Positions 1-4,869 of a DNA stretch of 7,225 nt are shown piece by piece. The notes beneath the pieces were generated by a model, which was given only the letters and a program-made list of their open reading frames with translations, was not told the origin of the DNA and made no database searches. Location: NCBI GenBank assembly GCA_030669525.1, contig DAOVDO010000049.1, positions 1-7,225 on the forward strand, read 5' to 3'. Made by a program: the position numbers and the translations under genes. The number at the start of each line of letters is the position of its first letter. Positions within the stretch are counted from its first letter, which is position 1. Source of the stretch: Dehalococcoidia bacterium (lineage in GTDB: Bacteria; Chloroflexota; Dehalococcoidia; GIF9; AB-539-J10).

Positions 1-351
1 AGACACAGTATATCAATACGCATGGAATCCTCTGGATAACAAATCTAACGGCTGTTTAATCTTATCACACGAGAAACAGTAATAAAAGTTGAGTCCTCGT
101 CCACATGATTAGTGACACTCTGCCTCATCTACTGTCGTTGCAAGGGGCCAGCCCTACTGTCATTGCTAGGGGCGCTAGCCCCGAAGCAATCTCATCCCGA
201 CTTTCCACCGAGATTGCCACGCTGCGCTCGCAATGACAGGGTAGAGAGCGACTGGCAGCAATGCAGTACATTGAAAGACAGTACTTTAGTAACTTTTTCA
301 CCAGCAATCAAGGCAAAATTTAACAAAAATCTATAAAAGTGCCAAAAAGAC
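1..351. other. Non-coding region upstream of the mraZ operon
   Basis: I see no convincing gene here. Stop codons occur early in all three forward frames of the first 82 bases. The longer open frames on both strands run across the palindromic repeat at 157-239 and have no family resemblance. Bases 1-131 hold nothing I recognise; they could include the last codons of an upstream gene, but this cannot be shown. Bases 240-351 are AT-rich leader sequence before the mraZ promoter. The only other structure is the repeat, listed separately. Confidence 0.6.
132..239. repeat. Palindromic MITE-like repeat with a partial left-end duplication
   Basis: The core at 157-239 (83 bases) is bounded by a perfect 10-base inverted repeat, CTGTCATTGC at 157-166 and GCAATGACAG at 230-239. 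Inside are a second inverted pair, GCAATCTC at 186-193 and GAGATTGC at 210-217, and a short hairpin GGGGC-GCTA-GCCCC at 169-182. A degenerate copy of the left end (CTGTCGTTGCAAGGGG and onward) lies just before it at 132-154. Read on the minus strand the core encodes the peptide CHCERSVAIS, the hallmark of a dispersed non-autonomous repeat often mis-annotated as small hypothetical proteins in many bacterial genomes. I infer a MITE-like or REP-like element. No transposase is present. Confidence 0.75.
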
Positions 352-380
352 TTGACAAAATATAAGCATAAGAGTTTACT
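352..380 (+). promoter_or_regulatory. Sigma70-type promoter of the mraZ-rsmH-ftsA-ftsZ operon
   Basis: A perfect -35 hexamer TTGACA (352-357) is followed after 17 bases by TTTACT (375-380), which matches 4 of 6 bases of the -10 consensus. Transcription would start near 386-388, leaving a leader of about 55 bases before mraZ. It is the only good promoter-like pair I saw upstream of mraZ, and the putative MraZ repeats follow immediately. The -10 is imperfect and no start site is known. Confidence 0.6.
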
Positions 381-389
381 CTATTGTGG

Positions 390-414
390 TGGGGAAAAGT
401 GGGGGAAAAGGGTA
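390..414 (+). promoter_or_regulatory. Putative MraZ operator (10-bp-period TGGGG repeats)
   Basis: TGGGG at 390-394 and TGGGG at 400-404 are separated by five bases (AAAAG). A weaker GGGTA follows in the same phase at 410-414. This matches the known MraZ operator plan of TGGGN-like direct repeats with five-base spacers. The repeats begin just after the predicted transcription start, where bound MraZ could block initiation or early elongation. The likely role is autoregulation of mraZ and the genes behind it. The third repeat is degenerate. Confidence 0.65.
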
Positions 415-423
415 AGTTTTACC
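411..423 (+). other. Small perfect inverted repeat in the mraZ leader
   Basis: GGTAA (411-415) and TTACC (419-423) form perfect 5-base arms around a GTT loop. It overlaps the last weak MraZ repeat and lies six bases before the G-rich ribosome binding site. It could fold as a tiny hairpin in the mRNA leader or act as a palindromic protein site. It may also be chance. Confidence 0.3.
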
Positions 424-441
424 AAATATGGGGGGTGAGAT

Positions 442-867
442 ATGTTTTTTGGTGAATACCTATATAAAGTGGATGAAAAAGGAAGAGTACCTCTGCCACC
501 TAAATTCAGGCGGGATATGAAAGACGTTGCCATATTAACCAAAGGAACCGAGAAGTGTATTGCTATCTATCCCATAGCTGAATGGAAAAGGCTGGCTGAA
601 AGACTGGCTACCAAGGTAGTGAGTTCCGCCAGCCAGAGGAAACTGAACCGCGCTATCTTCGGCTCCGCTTTCAGCACCACATTTGATAATCAAGGCAGAA
701 TGACATTGCCCTTCCCGCTACGCGATTATGCCGGGCTCGGCGATACCATAGTTGTCGTTGGTGCCAATAATTATGTGGAACTCTGGAATGATGAACTATG
801 GAAAGCGGAGAAAACGGCAGCCGAAGAGCAGGCATCCCAGTTAATGGAAGATCTGGGTGCGCAATGA
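442..867 (+). CDS. mraZ: Transcriptional regulator MraZ
   Basis: MraZ is a DNA-binding regulator of the AbrB/MazE-like fold that forms ring oligomers and controls the division and cell wall cluster it heads. The 141-residue product is close to the usual length (about 140-150). It shows the duplicated MraZ half: the first repeat begins MFFGEY and carries DEKGR at residues 11-15, and the second carries DNQGR at 82-86. These loops are the conserved DNA-contacting signature. The start ATG follows a G-rich Shine-Dalgarno stretch (GGGGGGTGAG, 430-439). It is the first gene after the promoter and TGGGG repeats, so autoregulation is likely. Its TGA stop overlaps the rsmH start (ATGA), implying coupled translation. 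In E. coli, MraZ and RsmH are functionally linked. No key feature is missing. Confidence 0.96.
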   Translation: MFFGEYLYKVDEKGRVPLPPKFRRDMKDVAILTKGTEKCIAIYPIAEWKRLAERLATKVVSSASQRKLNRAIFGSAFSTTFDNQGRMTLPFPLRDYAGLGDTIVVVGANNYVELWNDELWKAEKTAAEEQASQLMEDLGAQ

Positions 868-1805
868 TAAGCATGACTATGTCTTTACCAGTACATGTAC
901 CTGTTCTGACCAGGGAAGCTGTAGACGGACTACAAGCCCAGCCTGGGGGATATTTTGTTGACTGCACAGTGGGTTCAGGCGGACATGCCACCGCAATCCT
1001 GGAAAGGATCTTACCTGGTGGTAAACTACTGGGTATCGATTGCGACCCCGAGGCTATCAAAATAGCCACCGCCAAACTCAGTGACTACAGCGAATCAGTC
1101 ACCCTGGTCAATGACAATTTTACTAACCTCGAATCTATCTGTAAGCAACGTAATTTCTATCCAGTTGATGGCATTATTTTCGATCTTGGCGTTTCGTCCA
1201 TGCAACTGGATACAGCCCAACGTGGCTTCAGCTTTCATCGTGATGCTCCTCTTGACATGCGTTTCGATTCTGGTCAAGAGCTAACTGCCTGCGACATCGT
1301 CAATACCTTCTCTGAGCAGGAGTTGACGCGTATCATTCAAGAATACGGAGAGGAACACCACAGCCGGCGGATAGCTCATTATATTGTGCACAGCCGCCCT
1401 ATTACATCTACTTTGCAACTTGCCCAGGTAGTGGAGCAAGTTCTTGGTGGTCAGCGTACCAGGATTCACCCAGCTACTAGGACTTTCATGGCGCTTCGCA
1501 TTGCGGTCAATAGGGAGTTACAAAGCCTGAGAGTGGCTCTGGAACAAACTATCGACCTCCTCCGTTTTCGGGGTAGACTGGTGACAATCAGTTACCACTC
1601 ACTCGAGGACCGCATAGTCAAGGAATTCATGCGACGCGAAGCCAGTAGCTGCTTGTGTCCAGCAGGAACGATGATATGCCACTGTGGGCATATGCCCTCA
1701 CTGAAACTTATATCAAGGAAGGTTATTAAGCCCACTCCGTTGGAGATAAAATCCAACCCACGCAGCCGCAGCGCAAAACTGAGAATAGCCGAACGCCTTG
1801 GGTAA
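864..1805 (+). CDS. rsmH: 16S rRNA (cytosine(1402)-N(4))-methyltransferase RsmH (MraW)
   Basis: RsmH uses S-adenosylmethionine to N4-methylate C1402 of 16S rRNA at the ribosomal P site. The 313-residue product has the family's typical length. Visible blocks: HVPVL near the N-terminus (11-15); the SAM loop DCTVGSGGH (33-41); LLGIDCDPEA (55-64); FDLGVSSMQLD (106-116) with RGFSF and DMRFD behind it; RTFMALRIAVNREL (206-219); SYHSLEDRIVKEF (243-255); and the basic C-terminal NPRSRSAKLRIAERL. A CxC...CxC cluster lies at residues 263-274. I chose the ATG at 864, which overlaps the mraZ stop, because translational coupling is typical here. A longer frame opens at 798 but its 22 extra residues lie inside mraZ and are not family-like; ATGs at 873 and 879 are alternatives. 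No good Shine-Dalgarno sits at ideal spacing. ftsA follows after 32 bases. Confidence 0.96.
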   Translation: MISMTMSLPVHVPVLTREAVDGLQAQPGGYFVDCTVGSGGHATAILERILPGGKLLGIDCDPEAIKIATAKLSDYSESVTLVNDNFTNLESICKQRNFYPVDGIIFDLGVSSMQLDTAQRGFSFHRDAPLDMRFDSGQELTACDIVNTFSEQELTRIIQEYGEEHHSRRIAHYIVHSRPITSTLQLAQVVEQVLGGQRTRIHPATRTFMALRIAVNRELQSLRVALEQTIDLLRFRGRLVTISYHSLEDRIVKEFMRREASSCLCPAGTMICHCGHMPSLKLISRKVIKPTPLEIKSNPRSRSAKLRIAERLG

Positions 1806-1825
1806 CTCGGAATATTTATAGTAAT

Positions 1826-1833
1826 AAGGAGGT
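1826..1833 (+). promoter_or_regulatory. Strong Shine-Dalgarno that decides the ftsA start
   Basis: AAGGAGGT lies five bases (counted from GGAGG) before the ATG at 1838. A GTG codon at 1832, in frame with ftsA, is part of this Shine-Dalgarno itself, so it cannot be the start. Calls that begin there would add two false residues. Confidence 0.85.
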
Positions 1834-1837
1834 GAAA

Positions 1838-3058
1838 ATGTCAAGGAAAATTATTTCAGCCATCGATGTGGGCACTACTAAGATAGCTACTATAGTAGCT
1901 AGCGTAAAATCAGAGAATGACATTGAAGTTCTGGGGGTGGGAGTAGTTCCCAGTCATGGTCTGCATAAAGGCATTGTAGTCAATATGGATGAGGCTAGAG
2001 AATCCATTGCAAGCTCAATACGGGAAGCCCAGAGAATTAGTGGTACCAGGATAGAGGGCGCCTGTGTTGGAGTTACTGGCAGGCATATAAGCAGCCTCAA
2101 TAATCGAGGAGTGGTGGCTATTCCTCGCAATGACCGGATGGTGCGCAGTCAAGATCTCAAGAGAGTATTAAATGCGGCTCGTAGTATCACTATTCCCGAA
2201 GGAAAGAGATTACTTCATGCTATCCCTCGCTACTACACCCTGAATGGAGAAGAAAGAGTAAATCAGCCAGTAGGCATGCACGGCACCAGATTAGACGTGG
2301 AAACCCACATTATTACTGCATCAATATCTTCAGTACGAAACCTGGTTAAGTGCATTCGCAGCGTCGGTATTGACGTTGAAGATTTAATCCTGGAGCCTCT
2401 GGCTAGTGGAGAGGCAGTATTAACCAAAGAGGAGAGGGATACCGGTGTTATCATGGCCGATATCGGCGGTGGCACTACAGATCTAGCCGTTTTCAGGGAT
2501 GGCAGCATCTACCACACAGCCATTATTCCGGTGGCTGGTTACCAGGTGACCAGCGATCTTTCCATCGGCCTGGGCTTACCTTTCAATGTGGCTGAAAGAA
2601 TGAAGAAAGCATATGGAAATGTGACACCAGGGCTGGACTTTGGTAAAGAGGTAACTGCATCAGGTTTAGAAAACGGCCACAGTGCTTCTTATCGCGAATT
2701 GTGCGACATCATCCACTCCCGAATGGAGGAATTGTTTGAGCTTATGCTCCTGGAATTGCCCACCACCGACTACCAGATGTTAGCACCTTGCGGATTAGTA
2801 CTTACCGGCGGCACATCCAATTTAACCGGGCTCGATGAGTTAGGGAAATCAGTATTGCGAATTCCAGTGCGGACTGGTCAGCCTTTGGGTGCAAGCATTT
2901 ATGGCATCACCGATGTCCTTCATAACCCGGCTTATGCCACTACCACCGGACTGATTCTATGGCAAGCGAGAGACAGGGAAAAGTCAGCCTGGCAGGTAAA
3001 AAGAAGTGGTGTTTTGGGAGGTTTTGTTAGCTTGTTTAACAGGATATTTCGTAGCTAA
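1838..3058 (+). CDS. ftsA: Cell division protein FtsA, actin-like membrane tether for FtsZ
   Basis: FtsA is an actin/Hsp70-fold ATPase that polymerises under the inner membrane, binds the C-terminal peptide of FtsZ and anchors the Z-ring. The 406-residue protein has the full set of parts: phosphate-1 motif IDVGTTKIATIV (9-20); the FtsA-specific 1C subdomain at about 80-165; phosphate-2 motif ADIGGGTTDLAVF (207-219); adenosine motif LVLTGGTSNL (320-329); and the C-terminal amphipathic helix GGFVSLFNRIFRS (394-406), the membrane-targeting sequence. The start is the ATG after AAGGAGGT. ftsZ follows after 41 bases with an almost identical ribosome binding site, so the two are probably co-transcribed. 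It sits directly after rsmH, without the peptidoglycan synthesis genes that usually separate them. The membrane helix suggests it still works as the Z-ring anchor. Confidence 0.95.
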   Translation: MSRKIISAIDVGTTKIATIVASVKSENDIEVLGVGVVPSHGLHKGIVVNMDEARESIASSIREAQRISGTRIEGACVGVTGRHISSLNNRGVVAIPRNDRMVRSQDLKRVLNAARSITIPEGKRLLHAIPRYYTLNGEERVNQPVGMHGTRLDVETHIITASISSVRNLVKCIRSVGIDVEDLILEPLASGEAVLTKEERDTGVIMADIGGGTTDLAVFRDGSIYHTAIIPVAGYQVTSDLSIGLGLPFNVAERMKKAYGNVTPGLDFGKEVTASGLENGHSASYRELCDIIHSRMEELFELMLLELPTTDYQMLAPCGLVLTGGTSNLTGLDELGKSVLRIPVRTGQPLGASIYGITDVLHNPAYATTTGLILWQARDREKSAWQVKRSGVLGGFVSLFNRIFRS

Positions 3059-3087
3059 AAGATAAACGGACTTTAACGTTTCTTATA

Positions 3088-3095
3088 AAGGAGGT
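3088..3095 (+). promoter_or_regulatory. Shine-Dalgarno of ftsZ
   Basis: AAGGAGGT ends four bases before the ATG at 3100, a near copy of the ftsA site. It fixes the ftsZ start and suggests strong translation of the most abundant division protein. Confidence 0.8.
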
Positions 3096-3099
3096 TAAA

Positions 3100-4230
3100 A
3101 TGGCAAAAACAATCTTCACTCCTGCACCGGCAAGAATTAAGGCTATAGGTATTGGAGGTGGCGGCTGTAATGCTATCAATCGTATGGTTCGCCAGGGCAT
3201 CAGGGGTGTTGACTTCATAACCATGAACACAGATGCCCAGGCACTGTCATTAACCGAAGCCCCCACACGCATCCAATTAGGTGAAAAGTTGACCAGAGGT
3301 CTGGGAGTTGGTGGTGATCATCGCGCTGGAAGCAAAGCAGCCGAGGAGAGCCATCAGACAATCGAAGAACTCGTAGAGGGAGCTGATATGGTATTCATCA
3401 GCGCTGGCATGGGTGGTGGTACAGGCACCGGTGGCATACCTGTTGTATCTCAAATAGCCAAGGAATCCGGCGCGCTCACAATTGGCGTGGTTACCAAACC
3501 TTTCTCCTTTGAAGGTGGACATCGAGCTGAAGTAGCTGAAGAAGGCATACTCCACCTGAGTGATAAGGTAGACACACTGATTATCATACCTAACGACCGT
3601 CTACTAAACCTCTGTGATGCCAAGACAAGCGTTGATAGCGCCTTCAAATTGGCTGACGACGCCCTTCTTCTGGGAGTACAAGCTATCTCAGAGGTTGTCA
3701 CCGTTCCCGGATTAATTAACCTTGACTTTGCTGACATTAAATCGGTGATGAAGGACTCCGGCCCAGCATGGATGTCTGTAGGAAAAGGTAGCGGGCAGAA
3801 CCGAGCTGCCGAAGCTGCTAAGTCCGCCCTGGCAAGTCCATTGCTTGACGTTTCCATAAGTGGATCCAAAGGCGTGCTGTTCAACATTACCGGTGGCTCA
3901 AGCCTGACTCTCTTCGAGTGCAATGAAGCCGCTCAAGTTATCAGCCAGGCAGTCGACCCCAGAGCCAATATCATCTTTGGGGTGGTCTTTGACCCCAAGA
4001 TGGATGGCGAAATTAAAATCACCGTCATTGCTACCGGCTTCAGCAATCAGTACGGCAAGGGCTCACCTAATTTAGAGGAACTTAGACGGCTCATAAAAGG
4101 TGGTGGTGATACACTTGATGTCCCTTCGTTCTTGCGTCGCACCCATCGATACCCCGCATCTCAACTGGTAGATTCTCTTAAGGGCAAGACAGAGGTCGCA
4201 CCGCAACCAGCCAGAATTTCCTGGCAGTAA
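3100..4230 (+). CDS. ftsZ: Cell division GTPase FtsZ (tubulin homologue)
   Basis: FtsZ polymerises with GTP into the cytokinetic ring at midcell. The 376-residue protein has the nucleotide-binding glycine loop IGIGGGGCNAINRM (16-29), NTDAQAL (43-49), the tubulin signature GGGTGTG (105-111), the TKPFSFEG loop (132-139), N165 in IPNDRLL, and F182/D186 in AFKLADD. The T7 synergy loop NLDFADIKSVM (207-217) has both catalytic aspartates, D209 and D212. The FtsA-binding C-terminal peptide is recognisable as LDVPSFLRR (339-347), but only about 20 residues separate it from the GTPase core, and a further 29-residue tail follows (348-376). Unusual spots are C23 in the glycine loop and GVGGDH (69-74), where most FtsZ proteins have GAGxNP. 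Both are noncanonical but the GTPase looks functional. It ends the division operon; a terminator begins 11 bases later. Confidence 0.97.
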   Translation: MAKTIFTPAPARIKAIGIGGGGCNAINRMVRQGIRGVDFITMNTDAQALSLTEAPTRIQLGEKLTRGLGVGGDHRAGSKAAEESHQTIEELVEGADMVFISAGMGGGTGTGGIPVVSQIAKESGALTIGVVTKPFSFEGGHRAEVAEEGILHLSDKVDTLIIIPNDRLLNLCDAKTSVDSAFKLADDALLLGVQAISEVVTVPGLINLDFADIKSVMKDSGPAWMSVGKGSGQNRAAEAAKSALASPLLDVSISGSKGVLFNITGGSSLTLFECNEAAQVISQAVDPRANIIFGVVFDPKMDGEIKITVIATGFSNQYGKGSPNLEELRRLIKGGGDTLDVPSFLRRTHRYPASQLVDSLKGKTEVAPQPARISWQ

Positions 4231-4240
4231 AGCCTGACGA

Positions 4241-4277
4241 AAAGGGGCAGTGCATTTTTTACACTGCCCCCTTTTTT
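4241..4277 (+). terminator. Rho-independent terminator after ftsZ
   Basis: GGGGCAGTG (4244-4252) pairs perfectly with CACTGCCCC (4262-4270) around a nine-base loop. One extra C and then six T residues (4272-4277) follow. An A-run before the stem (4241-4243) means it could also work for minus-strand transcripts. It separates the division operon from the nrdR-nrdJ unit. Confidence 0.93.
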
Positions 4278-4279
4278 AT

Positions 4280-4308
4280 TTGCTTTCTGCTATATATAGT
4301 GTTACAAT
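4280..4308 (+). promoter_or_regulatory. Promoter of the nrdR-nrdJ unit
   Basis: TTGCTT (4280-4285) and TACAAT (4303-4308, 5 of 6 bases of the -10 consensus) are separated by exactly 17 bases. It lies right after the ftsZ terminator and about 30 bases before nrdR. The spacer is occupied almost completely by the NrdR box, so bound NrdR would exclude RNA polymerase. The -35 is weak. Confidence 0.6.
4287..4302 (+). promoter_or_regulatory. NrdR box (operator)
   Basis: The 16 bases from 4287 match the NrdR box consensus acaCwAtATaTwGtgt at 13 positions: the central CTATATATAG and the right-hand TGT are exact, and only the three left-most bases differ. NrdR boxes precede ribonucleotide reductase genes and are normally paired about 31-32 bases apart. 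A much weaker candidate partner begins 31 bases downstream (4318-4333, about 9 of 16). The next gene is nrdR itself, which strongly supports the call and implies autoregulation together with nrdJ. Confidence 0.8.
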
Positions 4309-4338
4309 CAGTTAAAACCACAATTACTGGAGGGCCTT

Positions 4339-4857
4339 ATGAAGTGTCCCTACTGTGGCGGAGCGGAATCGAGAGTAATAGATTCCCGACCTGGAGATGA
4401 AGGTGTAAGGCGCCGAAGAAGGTGTCTTGCCTGTGGTGCTCGTTTCACCACTTATGAGCGCGTACAATCTCACAGCATCTTTGTAGTTAAGAAGGATGGT
4501 AGGCGTGAAGAATTTAATCGGGATAAAATCTCCTCCGGAATCCGTAAAGCCTGCGAGAAACGCCCTCTACCTACAGGGACTATTGATAAGCTTATAGACA
4601 ACATTGAAACTGAGCTGTATCACTCCGGCAAGGCTGAAATTCCCAGTACCATAATTGGTGACCTGGTTATGAGAGAACTGGAAAAGCTGGACCATATAGC
4701 TTATATCCGTTTTGCCAGCGTTTATCGTGAATTTGCTGACATTGGAGTTTTAAAACAGGTGGTAGATAGTCTGACAGAAGAGCAAAACTCAACACCCGCA
4801 TCAAATCAACTACCACTACTGTCTTCTGAAGTGGTGAATCACTTAATCGGTCACTAA
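4339..4857 (+). CDS. nrdR: Transcriptional repressor NrdR of ribonucleotide reductase genes
   Basis: NrdR represses ribonucleotide reductase genes and changes oligomeric state with the adenine nucleotides (ATP, dATP) bound to its ATP-cone. The 172-residue protein is slightly longer than the usual 150-165. The N-terminal zinc ribbon is intact, with C3/C6 in MKCPYC and C29/C32 in CLAC, followed by GARFTTYERV. The ATP-cone spans about 46-136: VVKKDGRREEFNRDKI at its start, YIRFASVYREF (122-132) near its end. The last 35 or so residues are a divergent tail. The start ATG follows GGAGGG (4329-4334) at four bases. It stands between its own operator and nrdJ, which begins 12 bases after its stop. 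Repressor and target are therefore probably on one transcript. Confidence 0.96.
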   Translation: MKCPYCGGAESRVIDSRPGDEGVRRRRRCLACGARFTTYERVQSHSIFVVKKDGRREEFNRDKISSGIRKACEKRPLPTGTIDKLIDNIETELYHSGKAEIPSTIIGDLVMRELEKLDHIAYIRFASVYREFADIGVLKQVVDSLTEEQNSTPASNQLPLLSSEVVNHLIGH

Positions 4858-4859
4858 GA

Positions 4860-4864
4860 GGAGG
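4860..4864 (+). promoter_or_regulatory. Shine-Dalgarno deciding the GTG start of nrdJ
   Basis: GGAGG lies five bases before the GTG at 4870. Another in-frame GTG at 4864 is fused to the Shine-Dalgarno and cannot be its start. The wider AAGAGGAGGTGAAGGTG context mirrors the ftsA site. Confidence 0.75.
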
Positions 4865-4869
4865 TGAAG

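Noticed and set aside
31..39. TCTGGATAA, whose complement TTATCCAGA resembles a DnaA box
   Set aside because: One base off the consensus, a single copy, and no cluster, AT-rich unwinding element or dnaA gene nearby.
2..82. Possible last 26 codons of an upstream gene (ends HEKQ, stop at 80-82)
   Set aside because: Too short to recognise, and the other two forward frames also stay open for 12 to 18 codons, so chance is a sufficient explanation.
112..336. Open frame of 74 residues upstream of mraZ, and a 60-residue frame on the other strand (125-307)
   Set aside because: Both run across the palindromic repeat, lack convincing ribosome binding sites, and the minus-strand one contains the repeat-derived CHCERSVAIS peptide, a known source of false hypothetical proteins.
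798..863. Longer rsmH start at the ATG at 798
   Set aside because: It lies deep inside mraZ, lacks a Shine-Dalgarno, and the 22 added residues do not resemble RsmH; the overlapping ATGA at 864 is the natural start.
3064..3081. Hairpin AAACG-8-CGTTT between ftsA and ftsZ as a terminator or attenuator
   Set aside because: The stem is five pairs, AT-rich, and not followed by a T-run, so it is too weak to call.
3450..3923. 157-residue open frame antisense to ftsZ, and other antisense frames in rsmH, ftsA and nrdJ
   Set aside because: They shadow well-conserved genes, have no recognisable domains and no plausible ribosome binding or promoter context.
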